A stretch of DNA of 64,000 bases from Pedobacter sp. FW305-3-2-15-E-R2A2. GTDB taxonomy: Bacteria; Bacteroidota; Bacteroidia; Sphingobacteriales; Sphingobacteriaceae. The position numbers and the translations under genes were made by a program. The notes under the pieces are model-generated. The model was given only the letters and a program-made list of their open reading frames with translations, was not told the DNA's origin and searched no databases. The stretch is taken from assembly GCF_038446955.1 (NCBI RefSeq), contig NZ_CP151803.1, positions 3,720,001 to 3,784,000 of the forward strand, written 5' to 3'. Of this stretch, positions 16,756 to 26,968 are shown one piece after another (position 1 is the first letter of the stretch; every line of letters starts with the position of its first letter).

Positions 16756-19428
16756 TTAATTAATTTCTATTTTCTGCTCCTGTACGTTCCAGCCGTAAAT
16801 TTCTATCGCTTTCTTTAAGCCAGGCACATCATCGGTGTACTCAATTGTTATTTTCTTTGTTTCTCCGGGTAAAACACTCACATAATTATCATCAAAGAAA
16901 GCCGGTAAAATCCGCTTGCCTGTTTCCTTATTAATCAGGGCAATACGGTTAAAAAAGGCGACCGGATTCCCGGCGGCATTGCTCAGGCTAACCGCTATTT
17001 TACCTTTGGCAAGGACTGTTGCCTTGACTTCCAATGCTGCATTTTTCATATGCTGCAGACCACTATAGTTTCCATCTTTTCCCGGAAGCCAATAAATATT
17101 TTCACTGAGAATGGCTTTCTGACCATCCAAAATACGCAACAAAACAAATACACCTTCTTTTTTATCCAGCTTTTTTAGGAACTGATCCATTTTGAAGAGC
17201 TTTCTTACTGAAGATGCGCCTACTTCATTAAAAACCTGGCTATAAAAATAATTCTTCCCCTCCATATCATATACGCTCGCCTGTACCATCAGGTTACGAC
17301 GGGTGCTAAAACCATTGTTAACCACACTGACCATGCTGTCTAAGGGATTCATCATGATGTGTAAAGGGGTAGCTCCTTTTCTTAAACCGTATAAGCAGGC
17401 GTTTACATCCAGGTAATAATCATACATCTGTCCACGAAGCGCAGTCCATGGATTTTGCGTTTTCCAGATGATGGAACCTGTATACCAATCCCACATATGT
17501 GAAGAATAGCCTTCCATTAAGGCCCGGTACTGCTCATAGTTTACCAATTGCGCTTTCATCGCAAAATCTTTGGCATCTTTAGGTTTTCCATAAGGATCAA
17601 GGTGTTCATCATATCCAATATATTTGTGGTAATTCCAAACAGAATCCACTTTACCCTTAAACTGTGGAGCGCTCAGGTTTTCCTCAGGGATGAACCGTTG
17701 AAGAGAAACATAATCTCCAACACCTACAGAGCCCACTTCTGAATTGTAAGGAAAGGTTCTGTTTCCCCAGAAACTCTTTGGGTCCTGAATGCCATATGGT
17801 CCGTCTCCATTTCCTCCAAGGTCATTAAATGACATTTCATCGCTGTTTGAGAAATCAAAAAACTTCCGTGTGCCATCCAGTCTGGGCAGAATCTCATCTC
17901 TTAAAGGAAGCAGAATATCATCCGGAGGTGTAATTTCATTCCCTCCACACCAGAATGCCAGTGAAGGATGGTTTCTGATCATTTTTATTTGATCAGCTGC
18001 TGCTGTGAGCACAAGGTTATGGTTATCCGGATAGTTTCGTCTTGTCCACTGGTCGTCTTTTTTCATCGGGTCTTCCCAACGTCCGTTACAGTCTCCGCTG
18101 AACCAGAAATCCTGAAATACCAGTAAACCATATTTATCGCAGGCATTGTAAAATTCTGGTCTTTCTGTAATTGCGCCACCCCATATCCTGATCAGATTCA
18201 GGTTCATGTCTTTGTGATACCGGATCTCTGCGTCATAACGCGCATCACTGAAACGAAGCATAGCATCCGAAATGATCCAGTTTCCACCCTTGATGAATAT
18301 CTTCTGTCCGTTAACATAGGCCCCCATGCTTCGGGTGTGCTCATTCCAGATGTTGTCGATCTGTCGCACGCCGACATTGATATTTTCTTCATCCAGCAAT
18401 TCGTTTGAATTCGATACAAAAGTCAGTTTAAGCGCATATAAATCTTGCTTTCCATACCCATTTGGCCACCAGAGCTTTGGATTTTGCAATGTCAGATCTG
18501 GCAAAGACACTGTTGTGGTCTGATTGGGTAATAGTGTTGCTGCTTTACGAATCAGCTGACCGGCGAGTTTATATTGCAGAAAACCCTGCACTGTCTTTGA
18601 TCTTGGATTTTCCAGCTCTGCAGAAACCTTGATCACTGCTGGCTGTTGTGGTCCTTCAGGAAGACGCTTTCCAGGCACAAGTGTGATGATGTGCGGGTTT
18701 TTCAGGTTGATCATCCTGGTCTTTTCAATGCTTACTTTATCCCAGATTCCGGTGTTCCGGTCCCGGGTTGGCTGAATCCAATCCCAGCCTGCCGTATATT
18801 GGGAGGTCAATCCACGGGCAATTGTACCATCTCCACCTTGTCCGCCATTAGGTGCTCCGGGGAAATCCGGTGGAGATACGATGACCGCCAGGCGGTTATG
18901 TCCATTGGGCGCCAACAGTCCGGTAATGTTATACTGGTGGCGCAAATGCATTCCTTCCAGTTTTTCCTTGTTTATTTTCTTGCCGTTCAGGAATACTTCC
19001 GCCTTATAATTTATACCTCTGAATTCCAGCCAGACCTGTTCATTTCCAATGGCCTTTTCCTCAAAATCCTTAACGAACCAATACGTATAGTGATCATTTC
19101 CAGTATGGTATACATCCGGAATTTTTGTATTGTTCATTCCATAAAAAGGATCAGGAATTTTGCTGTTATTCAGTAAGGTGGTCAATATCGTGCCGGGAAC
19201 CGTAGCAGGCATCCAGTTTTCAACCGAAAAACCTGAACGGGACAATTCTGCTCCACTCCCACTGATTTCTTTTATATTTTTACACAACCAGCCACTGTTT
19301 AACTCATATCGTTGTTTTGAAGGCCCGGAAAGTGCAGTGGAGTATTCTTGAGCGGAAGCCTGGGCCATGGTTAGACACCACAGCATCATAAGACCTAAAA
19401 ATGCGGTATAGCGGTTGAATTGCATCAT
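16756..19428 (-). CDS. GH2 glycoside hydrolase, endo-beta-mannosidase/exo-glucosaminidase-like
   Basis: Secreted retaining beta-glycosidase; a signal peptide ends near AQASAQ (about residue 27). Domain order is the GH2 sugar-binding domain, an Ig-like domain and the TIM barrel. The block GWDWIQPTRDRNTGIWDKVSI and the acid/base motif AFWCGGNEITPPDD match the branch with plant-type mannosylglycoprotein endo-beta-mannosidases and exo-beta-glucosaminidases rather than beta-galactosidases. Length of 890 fits that branch. It is upstream of and tightly linked to rpiA. Exact substrate is open; N-glycan mannose or glucosamine chains are the leading options. Confidence 0.87.
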   Translation of the reverse strand: MMQFNRYTAFLGLMMLWCLTMAQASAQEYSTALSGPSKQRYELNSGWLCKNIKEISGSGAELSRSGFSVENWMPATVPGTILTTLLNNSKIPDPFYGMNNTKIPDVYHTGNDHYTYWFVKDFEEKAIGNEQVWLEFRGINYKAEVFLNGKKINKEKLEGMHLRHQYNITGLLAPNGHNRLAVIVSPPDFPGAPNGGQGGDGTIARGLTSQYTAGWDWIQPTRDRNTGIWDKVSIEKTRMINLKNPHIITLVPGKRLPEGPQQPAVIKVSAELENPRSKTVQGFLQYKLAGQLIRKAATLLPNQTTTVSLPDLTLQNPKLWWPNGYGKQDLYALKLTFVSNSNELLDEENINVGVRQIDNIWNEHTRSMGAYVNGQKIFIKGGNWIISDAMLRFSDARYDAEIRYHKDMNLNLIRIWGGAITERPEFYNACDKYGLLVFQDFWFSGDCNGRWEDPMKKDDQWTRRNYPDNHNLVLTAAADQIKMIRNHPSLAFWCGGNEITPPDDILLPLRDEILPRLDGTRKFFDFSNSDEMSFNDLGGNGDGPYGIQDPKSFWGNRTFPYNSEVGSVGVGDYVSLQRFIPEENLSAPQFKGKVDSVWNYHKYIGYDEHLDPYGKPKDAKDFAMKAQLVNYEQYRALMEGYSSHMWDWYTGSIIWKTQNPWTALRGQMYDYYLDVNACLYGLRKGATPLHIMMNPLDSMVSVVNNGFSTRRNLMVQASVYDMEGKNYFYSQVFNEVGASSVRKLFKMDQFLKKLDKKEGVFVLLRILDGQKAILSENIYWLPGKDGNYSGLQHMKNAALEVKATVLAKGKIAVSLSNAAGNPVAFFNRIALINKETGKRILPAFFDDNYVSVLPGETKKITIEYTDDVPGLKKAIEIYGWNVQEQKIEIN

Positions 19429-19526
19429 GAAATCAGCTAGTTTATGTTAATGCTAAAACGTTTCAATAGAATGCAATCAAGATATAAATATTTTAAGTGC
19501 GAACAAAAAATATTTATATCCGGGGA

Positions 19527-20675
19527 TTAAAACTCTTCCAGCTTACTTTTAAGCTCCTGAACTTTATCCAGTCTGTTTTTTCGCGTATAAATGTCAATCA
19601 GCAGCTGAACGGTGGGTTTATCATTCTGATTGATTTCATGCGCTTGTAACAAGGCTACTTCCGCCCGGTTGATAAAGGAACTGAATGTAGCTGCTCCTTC
19701 GCTTTTCCTGGATTTCAGGGCTTCATTGGCGGAGTTAATATAGGCCAGTCCCAATTGATAAAGCGCATCAAAATAATTCTCGTCTATCTTTAATGCTTTC
19801 TTATAGGCCAGCTCTGCAGTACTGTTATTCCCATTATTCTGATATAAGTACCCATAAAGGAAATACAACAACTTGTTGTTCGTTTCCACTTTTAAAGTAG
19901 ATTCTATAACCCTGATGGCTTCGTTATATTTTTCCGTATCCAATAACAGATTGATATAATCATTGGTCAGAAAAACATTATAAGGATTAACTTTAATCCC
20001 ATCTTCCAGGGTTTTTACCGCCAGTTCATGTTCAAATTTTGAAGCATAAATGCCAGTCAGCTTTTGAAATACAACCGGATTTTTGATGCCATTGTCTTTT
20101 GCTCTTTTAAAATAAAAAAGAGCTTTATCAAAAGACTGAATATTTTGGGCAGCCAGTCCGGTATTAATGGCTAATGTGGTATCCTTTGGAAAAAAATCAC
20201 TGACTTCCTTTAACAGCTCATAAGCGGCTAAGAAATCATTGTTCGCATATGCTGTATTGCCTTTTTCCTGCTTCTTGATGTTGACATTGTAGATTGAAGC
20301 CGATATTAACTGGGAATTTGCCTGAAATTTATCCAGTCTTTTTGCCGAGTCTATGGCCTCAATGGCCAGGTTATAATACCTGTCGGAATTGGGTACATCT
20401 GTATCTATGATCGAAACGTAAGAGCTCAGGTAAGCCTTGATGGCCCATGTTTCCGGCCATTTCCTGGTTTTTTTATCATTCTGAGCAGACTCTGCTGCTT
20501 TAATTCCTTCTCCTAATATACTTAACTGCTTTTTTTCATCCTCCTTATTCCCGATAGCAATTTGCAGTTTTCCTACGCTGTTTCTGGCGATCTGTAATTG
20601 ACTTGTCTGTGAAAAAACAGGGTTGGCACTCCATAAAATCAGAAATGCAGCATTAAATAAATAGATCTTCCTCAT
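19527..20675 (-). CDS. Secreted TPR-repeat protein
   Basis: Signal peptide (MRKIYLFNAAFLILWSANPVFSQ) followed by a chain of tetratricopeptide repeats over about residues 120-370, with clear units such as ALIYFKRAK-type and LLYFLYGYLYQNNGN. The length is 382 residues. It is a paralogue of the next gene upstream (20759-21847): both share the KxW(P/A)E(T/A)W motif near residue 75 and the same repeat layout. Likely a periplasmic scaffold; no partner can be named. The two genes are separated by a terminator, so this one probably has its own promoter. Confidence 0.8.
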   Translation of the reverse strand: MRKIYLFNAAFLILWSANPVFSQTSQLQIARNSVGKLQIAIGNKEDEKKQLSILGEGIKAAESAQNDKKTRKWPETWAIKAYLSSYVSIIDTDVPNSDRYYNLAIEAIDSAKRLDKFQANSQLISASIYNVNIKKQEKGNTAYANNDFLAAYELLKEVSDFFPKDTTLAINTGLAAQNIQSFDKALFYFKRAKDNGIKNPVVFQKLTGIYASKFEHELAVKTLEDGIKVNPYNVFLTNDYINLLLDTEKYNEAIRVIESTLKVETNNKLLYFLYGYLYQNNGNNSTAELAYKKALKIDENYFDALYQLGLAYINSANEALKSRKSEGAATFSSFINRAEVALLQAHEINQNDKPTVQLLIDIYTRKNRLDKVQELKSKLEEF

Positions 20676-20703
20676 ATAAAAACGTGTTCTGCCTACAAAC
20701 TTA

Positions 20704-20741
20704 TAAAAAAAAAGGAGGGATAAAAATTACCCCTCCTTTTT
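20704..20741 (-). terminator. Rho-independent terminator between the TPR paralogues
   Basis: AAAAGGAGGG pairs with CCCTCCTTTT, and on the minus strand a run of nine T follows. It ends the TPR gene at 20759-21847. Confidence 0.87.
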
Positions 20742-20758
20742 AATCGCAATTCAACCGC

Positions 20759-21847
20759 TTAAGGTTTAGCTGCTGCTTTTAATTCATCTAATTTTTTCTT
20801 GGTAGCCTCATAGTTCACTTTATCATCTTTAAATGCATAAATGATCTTTAGGTTTTCCAATGCATTTTCATTTTTTGGATCTAATGCCAAAGCTGCTTTA
20901 TAAAATGGAACTGATTGGTCAATAAGGCCAGTCATTTTTGCACCAAGTGCATTGAATTCTTTAGTTTTCTTAGGATCTAAAGCATTTCTTTGCGTTTGTA
21001 TTGCAAGCGCTTGTTTGTAATAAGTATCGCCCATCAAATATTGATAGATGGCATTCTTAGGATCTTTAGCGATCAGCTTATTTAACATCTCCTGAGATTT
21101 AGCGATGTCACCTGACTTAATGTAAAGGTCAGTTTCCAGACCGATAAAATAAGAATCATCAGGGAATTTGCTTCCTGCTTCTTTCAAAATTGCTAAACCT
21201 GCTACGCTATCTTTCATTTTATCGAAAGTAACATTTACGATTTCAGAGTAAAGCACCTTGGAATCTTTATAACCTAAGTCAATTGCTTTCTTGAAGTTTT
21301 TAACCACTTCAGGATAGTTTTGCAATTCCTTAGCCGTTACTCCTGCATTTACATACATAGAGGTATCCTGAGGGTTTTTAGCTGTGATCTCATTAAAAGC
21401 ATCTAAAGCAGCAGCGAAATCCTTTTTGTTAAAAGCAAAGATCGCTCTGTTTCTCAACGCGTTGCTCACGTTTACTTCAGCCTGTTGAATGTTGTCTTTT
21501 TCATCCCCTTTAGTATCTACCGCTTTAGCCTGAACAATTGCTTCTTCTGCAATTTTCTGATTTGCTTTAGCATTATTGATATCTACTGAGTCTACCAATG
21601 CAATTCTGGACGCAAACAAAGCCCTGTAAGACCATGCTTCAGGCATTCCTTTAGATTTCTCATGGACAATTGCCTTGTCTGTGTGCGCTAAGCCTGTACT
21701 AAGCGTTTTAAGGCTCTCAGCTAAAGTTTCTGATTTAGCAATCGCCAAAAGAGCCCATGCCTTCTTCGCTTCATTTACTTCACTTTTTTGCGCATTTGCA
21801 TAGGTGGCTACACCTACCAATAACATACTAAAAAGTACTTTTTTCAT
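20759..21847 (-). CDS. Secreted TPR-repeat protein (paralogue)
   Basis: Signal peptide MKKVLFSMLLVGVATYANAQ, then a helical segment with the SKGMPEAWSYRALFASRIAL block shared with the neighbouring paralogue, then TPR units over about residues 130-350 (for example NPQDTSMYVNAGVTAKELQNY). The length is 362 and the tail is Lys-rich. It starts 23 bases after the gyrA stop, so it may be co-transcribed with gyrA. Role unknown; a periplasmic protein-interaction role is inferred from the fold only. Confidence 0.8.
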   Translation of the reverse strand: MKKVLFSMLLVGVATYANAQKSEVNEAKKAWALLAIAKSETLAESLKTLSTGLAHTDKAIVHEKSKGMPEAWSYRALFASRIALVDSVDINNAKANQKIAEEAIVQAKAVDTKGDEKDNIQQAEVNVSNALRNRAIFAFNKKDFAAALDAFNEITAKNPQDTSMYVNAGVTAKELQNYPEVVKNFKKAIDLGYKDSKVLYSEIVNVTFDKMKDSVAGLAILKEAGSKFPDDSYFIGLETDLYIKSGDIAKSQEMLNKLIAKDPKNAIYQYLMGDTYYKQALAIQTQRNALDPKKTKEFNALGAKMTGLIDQSVPFYKAALALDPKNENALENLKIIYAFKDDKVNYEATKKKLDELKAAAKP

Positions 21848-21870
21848 CTTGTTAATTTATGGTCAAAAAT

Positions 21871-24498
21871 TTATTTTTCTTCTTCTTCAGTGTCGTCGTC
21901 TTCTTCTTCAGCTTCTTCCTCTTCCTCCTCAATTTCTTCTGCTTCTTCACCTTCTGCAACAATTTCTTCTGCTGCAACAGCATCAGTAACGATTACGCTT
22001 TCGCCATTCAGATCAAGTTCCAACGCTTCTTCTACCTCTTCATCCTCATGCTCAATCTTAGCTACTGAAGCAATTTCATCGTTTCCTTTCAGGTTGATCA
22101 GACGAACACCCTGAGTTGCTCTTCCCATTACCCTCAACTGACTTACCACGATTCGGATGACGATACCGGATTTATTGATGATCATTAAATCATCTGCATC
22201 CGTTACGTTCTTGATGGCTACCAAAGCACCGGTTTTCTCCGTAACGCTAATGGTTTTAACACCTTTACCACCTCTGTTAGTAACGCGGTAATCTTCGATA
22301 TCAGTACGTTTACCGTAACCTTTTTCTGAAACTACCAATATCGTTACATTCGGATCATCAACAGCAATCATGCCAACTACTTCATCCTGGTCATGCGCAA
22401 GGGTAACTCCCCTAACACCTGTAGCCGTTCTGCCCATTGGTCTAACCTTCTCCTCATTGAAACGAATTGCCCTTCCTGAACGTAAAGCCATAACGATTTC
22501 ACTTGAACCGGTTGTTAAGCTCGCTTCTAATAACTGATCTCCTTCGTTGATGTTAATCGCATTGATACCATTTACACGAGGTCTTGAATACGCTTCTAAA
22601 GAGGTCTTTTTAATCGTTCCCTTTTTAGTACACATGATAATGTAATTGTTTTCCAGATACTCCTGGTCTTTCAAGTTCTTTACCTTAATGTATGCTTTGA
22701 TTTTCTCTTCCTTAGGAATGTTGATGATGTTCTGGATTGCTCTACCTTTACTCAACCTTGATCCTTCAGGGATTTCATAAACCCTTAACCAGAAACAACG
22801 TCCTGATTCTGTAAAGAACAACATATAGTTGTGGTTTGAAGCCACCAATAAATGCTCGATAAAATCTTCATTTCTCGAATCACTTCCTTTGGAACCTTTA
22901 CCACCTCTACCCTGAGTACGGTATTCTGTAGCCGGAGTACGTTTGATATATCCTTCATGAGAGATCGTGATCACTACGTCTTCATCTTCGATAAAATCTT
23001 CCATGCTCATGTCTTCTGCAGAATGTACGATCTGAGTTCTACGCTCATCTCCGTATTTCTCCATCATCTCCACCAACTCATCCTTAATGATCTGCATTCT
23101 TAACTCTTCTGAATCCAGGATCGCCTGTAAATGTTCAATTAGTTTCATCAACTCATTGTACTCATCCTTGATCTTATCGCGTTCCAGTCCTGTTAACCTG
23201 CGTAAGGTCATGTCTAAGATGGCTCTGGCCTGAATATCACTCAAACCAAATTTCTCCATTAAGCCCGTTCTTGCCTCCTCAGGAGTCTCAGAACTACGGA
23301 TTAATTTAATGACTTCATCTAAATGATCTAAAGCGATCAGTAAACCTTCTAAGATGTGTGCTCTTTTGTTCGCTTCTGCCAATTCAAACTTGGTTCTGCG
23401 GACCACTACATCATGCCTGTGATCCACAAAGTGACGGATCAGGTCTTTTAGGTTTAACATTTGCGGCCTGCCGTTGACAAGCGCGATATTATTCACACTA
23501 AATGAGGTCTGTAAGGCCGTTTGCTTGAATAAGTTATTCAATACAATAGAAGCATTCGCATCACGTTTAATTTCGTAAACGATACGGATACCATCCTTAT
23601 TCGACTCATCTTTAATGTTAGAAATTCCTTCCAGTTTTTTCTCACCTACCAGTTCAGCAGTACGTTCGATCATCATTGCTTTATTTACCTGATAAGGTAT
23701 TTCAGTAACGATAATGGTTTCGCGGTCTTTATTGGTTTCGATCTCTGCTTTCGCACGCATTACGATACGTCCTCGACCTGTTTCAAAAGCTTCCTGAACT
23801 CCGGTATAACCATAAATAATGGCGCCTGTAGGGAAATCCGGTGCTTTGATATGTTTCATCAGTTCCGGTATCGTGATCTCGTTATTCTCGATATAAGCGA
23901 TCGTTGCATTAATGGTTTCAGTGATGTTGTGCGGTGGCATATTGGTTGCCATACCTACTGCAATACCTGAAGATCCGTTGATCAGTAAGTTTGGAACTTT
24001 CGATGGAAGAACCGTTGGTTCCTGCAGGGAATCATCAAAGTTTAACTGGAAATCTACCGTATCCTTGTTAATGTCCGCAAGCATATCTTCTGCGATCTTC
24101 TGGAAACGGGCCTCCGTATAACGCATTGCTGCCGGAGAGTCACCATCGATCGATCCAAAGTTACCCTGTCCTTCCACCATCAGGTACCTTAAGCTCCATT
24201 CCTGAGCCATCCTCACCATGGTATTGTAAACAGAGGAGTCACCATGCGGGTGATACTTACCCAATACCTCCCCAACAATACGGGCAGATTTTTTATAAGG
24301 TTTATTATTTGCAAGTCCCAGGTCAAGCATACCGTATAAAACACGGCGGTGTACTGGTTTCAATCCATCACGAACATCGGGTAAAGCCCTTGATACAATA
24401 ACCGACATCGAATAATCGATGTAAGCAGACTTCATCTGCTCGTCAATATTGATTTTAATTATTTTGTCGTTTTCTTGATTTTCTAAATCTTCTGCCAT
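21871..24498 (-). CDS. gyrA: DNA gyrase subunit A
   Basis: Breakage-reunion subunit of gyrase. The active-site Tyr is Y127 ([10 protein letters not shown]). The quinolone pocket reads GDSSVYN (residues 86-92), with Ser88 at the E. coli Ser83 position and Asn92 at the Asp87 position. The GyrA box is visible as QGRGGKG near residue 540, followed by the beta-pinwheel repeats. The last 60 or so residues are a low-complexity Glu/Asp tail, which on the opposite strand creates long spurious Ser/Phe-rich frames. Length of 875 includes this tail. GyrB is not in the window. Confidence 0.96.
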   Translation of the reverse strand: MAEDLENQENDKIIKINIDEQMKSAYIDYSMSVIVSRALPDVRDGLKPVHRRVLYGMLDLGLANNKPYKKSARIVGEVLGKYHPHGDSSVYNTMVRMAQEWSLRYLMVEGQGNFGSIDGDSPAAMRYTEARFQKIAEDMLADINKDTVDFQLNFDDSLQEPTVLPSKVPNLLINGSSGIAVGMATNMPPHNITETINATIAYIENNEITIPELMKHIKAPDFPTGAIIYGYTGVQEAFETGRGRIVMRAKAEIETNKDRETIIVTEIPYQVNKAMMIERTAELVGEKKLEGISNIKDESNKDGIRIVYEIKRDANASIVLNNLFKQTALQTSFSVNNIALVNGRPQMLNLKDLIRHFVDHRHDVVVRRTKFELAEANKRAHILEGLLIALDHLDEVIKLIRSSETPEEARTGLMEKFGLSDIQARAILDMTLRRLTGLERDKIKDEYNELMKLIEHLQAILDSEELRMQIIKDELVEMMEKYGDERRTQIVHSAEDMSMEDFIEDEDVVITISHEGYIKRTPATEYRTQGRGGKGSKGSDSRNEDFIEHLLVASNHNYMLFFTESGRCFWLRVYEIPEGSRLSKGRAIQNIINIPKEEKIKAYIKVKNLKDQEYLENNYIIMCTKKGTIKKTSLEAYSRPRVNGINAININEGDQLLEASLTTGSSEIVMALRSGRAIRFNEEKVRPMGRTATGVRGVTLAHDQDEVVGMIAVDDPNVTILVVSEKGYGKRTDIEDYRVTNRGGKGVKTISVTEKTGALVAIKNVTDADDLMIINKSGIVIRIVVSQLRVMGRATQGVRLINLKGNDEIASVAKIEHEDEEVEEALELDLNGESVIVTDAVAAEEIVAEGEEAEEIEEEEEEAEEEDDDTEEEEK

Positions 24499-24554
24499 AA
24501 ATAGTAATGTTCCCTAAGAACGATTTAAACGTGGTATTCTTATAACCTTGCGAA

Positions 24555-24586
24555 TTTAATAAAAAATGCGCCATTAAGGCGCATTG
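24555..24586 (-). terminator. Terminator of hemF
   Basis: AATGCGCC pairs with GGCGCATT (24565-24585) around a 5-base loop. On the minus strand a TTTTTATTAAA tract follows. It separates hemF from gyrA, so gyrA has its own promoter. Confidence 0.85.
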
Positions 24587-24629
24587 TGGAAAAATTTTGT
24601 CGTATAAATTTCGGGTATAAAAAGGCGAA

Positions 24630-25526
24630 TTAAGCCCATTCAATGCCTTTTTTCAGCTTACTCAGGGTGTAAGCTTCAGGGCTGTCGGGAATTGGCTGAT
24701 AATTATACACCCATTTCGCCATTGGAGGAAGGCTCATCAGGATGGATTCAATCCTCCCGTTGGTTTCCAGGCCAAATTTTGTTCCTGCATCATAGACCAG
24801 ATTAAACTCCGCATACCTGGATCTTCTCAGGTATTGCCATTCCTGTTCTTCTGCGCTAAAGTCGGCATCTCTGTTTCTGTCGATCAGCTCTGTATATACA
24901 GGCAGGAAGGTATTTCCTACAGCCTCAGAGAATTCCAGTAACCTGTCAAAATCCATCCCTGTATTTTCTGGCTTCAGTTTATCGTAAAAGATACCACCTA
25001 CACCCCTCGTTTCTTCCCGGTGTTTGATAAAGAAATAATCGTCCGCATGCGTCTTAAACTTAGGATAAAAACCACTGTCGAACTCATCACAGGTTTGTTT
25101 CAGTAAGTGGTGGAAAAACCTTGCATCCGTATCAATTACGTAATGCGGGGTCAGGTCTATGCCTCCGCCAAACCACCTCGTCTGATCATCCATCTCAAAA
25201 TAGCGGATATTCATATGTATGATGGGCACGAAAGGATTATTCGGGTGCATGACAATAGATACACCTGTAGCGAAGAAATCATCACTCTCGATCTTAAAAG
25301 CCTTTTTAATAGCCTCTGGTAATTTACCGTGTACAGCGGAGAAATTCACGCCGCCCTTTTCAATTACATTTCCATTCTGCAGAATCCTGGTTCTGCCGCC
25401 GCCACCGCCGTCGCGGCTCCATAATTCTTCTTCGAAACGTCCTTTTCCGTCGGCCTGTTCCAGACCTTCGCAAATCGTATCCTGAATTTTCTGGTAAGCG
25501 GCAACTACTTTATCTTTAAACCCCAT
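24630..25526 (-). CDS. hemF: Oxygen-dependent coproporphyrinogen III oxidase
   Basis: Converts coproporphyrinogen III to protoporphyrinogen IX using O2, in haem synthesis. Family blocks are EELWSRDGGGGGRTRILQNG near residue 34, EKGGVNFSAVHG, HMNIRYFE, WFGGGIDLTPHY, HREETRGVGGIFYD and GRIESILMSLPP at the C-terminus. Length of 298 is typical. Its presence shows aerobic haem synthesis. It lies 81 bases downstream of the MFS gene on the same strand and ends in a terminator. Confidence 0.95.
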   Translation of the reverse strand: MGFKDKVVAAYQKIQDTICEGLEQADGKGRFEEELWSRDGGGGGRTRILQNGNVIEKGGVNFSAVHGKLPEAIKKAFKIESDDFFATGVSIVMHPNNPFVPIIHMNIRYFEMDDQTRWFGGGIDLTPHYVIDTDARFFHHLLKQTCDEFDSGFYPKFKTHADDYFFIKHREETRGVGGIFYDKLKPENTGMDFDRLLEFSEAVGNTFLPVYTELIDRNRDADFSAEEQEWQYLRRSRYAEFNLVYDAGTKFGLETNGRIESILMSLPPMAKWVYNYQPIPDSPEAYTLSKLKKGIEWA

Positions 25527-25607
25527 TTTCTTTAAAACTTAAGCTCAAAGTTAACCTTTAAAAAAGCGCTGCCATCCCAAAAGTTGAGATAGTACATTTT
25601 TTTGACA

Positions 25608-26828
25608 CTATTCCTCTATGAAATTCAAGTCCCGTCCATAAGTTTCCTCCAGGTGATAAAGGGCAATGTACGCCATACCTACGGTAATTACCGCCACACA
25701 TAGCGCTGCATTTACCATCCCCATACTTACTGCCAGCCATTGGAACAGCATCGTCACCAGAATCAATGAACCCCGCACCATATTTGGCGCAGTCGTCGTT
25801 ACCGTAGCCCTCAGGTTCGTGCCGAATTGCTCAGCAGCCATGGTTACAAATACCACCCAGTATCCGGTAAAGATTCCCGTACATAAACAGAAAATATAGA
25901 AGTTGGTAGCCGTCCATCCACTGCTCAGCAAGTACAACAGCATGCTGCCAAAGGTGAGTGTCAAAAATATAAATACGATTTTCTTACGCGTTTTAAAAAC
26001 CTGACTCAGCGCACCCGTCAGGAAGTCTCCGAGAGAAATCCCGATATAGGCAAACATCACTCCTTTTCCATTGTCAAGGTATTCTTTTGCATGTAAAGCT
26101 TTCCCAAATTCCGGAGCAATTCCGATCAGGATCCCTACTACGAACCAGACCGGCACCGCAATTAAAATACAGTTCAGGTATTTAAACCCTCTCTTCCTCG
26201 TCAGCAGCATCATGAAATTACCTTTGGAAACTTCCTTTTTTGCCATGTTCTTAAACATTCCGGATTCAAAAACGCCGATCCTCAGCAATAAGAGCAATAT
26301 GCCCAGTCCTCCGCCAATGAAAAAAGCATTGCGCCATGCAAAGAAATCACCGACAAGATAAGCCGCTACGGCACCACTAAGGCCTACTCCCGCCACCAGC
26401 ATCGTTCCATAACCCCGCTTTTCTTTGCTCATGCTCTCAGATACCAGAGTGATACCCGCCCCCAATTCTCCTGCGAGCCCAATACCGGCGATAAAACGTA
26501 ATGCCGCATACATTGGGATGCTCGTTACAAAGCCATTGGCAATATTGGCGATAGAATACATCAGAATAGAGCCAAAGAGTACCGATAAACGTCCTTTTTT
26601 ATCCCCCAGAATTCCCCAGAAAAATCCGCCGATCAGTAAGCCAGCCATTTGCCAGTTCATCAGGCTCAGTCCGGTTTCCGTGATTTTATCGGCAGGAACA
26701 CCCAGCGCAGCCAGGCTTTTATTTTTTATGATCAGGAATAAAAGAAGGTCGTAGATGTCGACAAAATAACCAAGAGCTGCGACCAGCACCAGGAGAAATA
26801 CGCTTTTGTTATTGTTTTCAGTAGTCAT
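25608..26828 (-). CDS. MFS transporter (metabolite:H+ symporter-like)
   Basis: About twelve transmembrane helices in 406 residues. The loop 2-3 motif appears as GILGDKKGRLSVLFGS, and the loop after helix 4 as RFIAGIGLAGELGAG, which is typical of the sugar/metabolite:proton symporter group rather than drug exporters. The substrate cannot be named. The gene lies upstream of hemF on the same strand with an 81-base gap. Confidence 0.82.
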   Translation of the reverse strand: MTTENNNKSVFLLVLVAALGYFVDIYDLLLFLIIKNKSLAALGVPADKITETGLSLMNWQMAGLLIGGFFWGILGDKKGRLSVLFGSILMYSIANIANGFVTSIPMYAALRFIAGIGLAGELGAGITLVSESMSKEKRGYGTMLVAGVGLSGAVAAYLVGDFFAWRNAFFIGGGLGILLLLLRIGVFESGMFKNMAKKEVSKGNFMMLLTRKRGFKYLNCILIAVPVWFVVGILIGIAPEFGKALHAKEYLDNGKGVMFAYIGISLGDFLTGALSQVFKTRKKIVFIFLTLTFGSMLLYLLSSGWTATNFYIFCLCTGIFTGYWVVFVTMAAEQFGTNLRATVTTTAPNMVRGSLILVTMLFQWLAVSMGMVNAALCVAVITVGMAYIALYHLEETYGRDLNFIEE

Positions 26829-26902
26829 TTGGAGGTTTGTTGGTGGACTGAAAGTACAAACAAATTTAATTACCCGGGAAAAATATTCCGATTTAAATGC
26901 AG

Positions 26903-26930
26903 AATGGCCAGATCATCAGACCTGGCCATT
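26903..26930 (-). terminator. Hairpin after the 102-residue hypothetical gene
   Basis: AATGGCCAG pairs with CTGGCCATT, with a further TC/GA pair inside the loop. It lies 39 bases past the stop at 26969. No T-run follows, so it may be a weak or factor-assisted terminator. Confidence 0.5.
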
Positions 26931-26968
26931 CCTTATAAAACCTTTTTTAAGTATCTTTTTATTGCTTT

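Noticed and set aside
21859..22114. Long Ser/Phe-rich plus-strand frames opposite the gyrA tail
   Set aside because: They are the antisense of the Glu/Asp repeat codons of GyrA and have no independent coding character.
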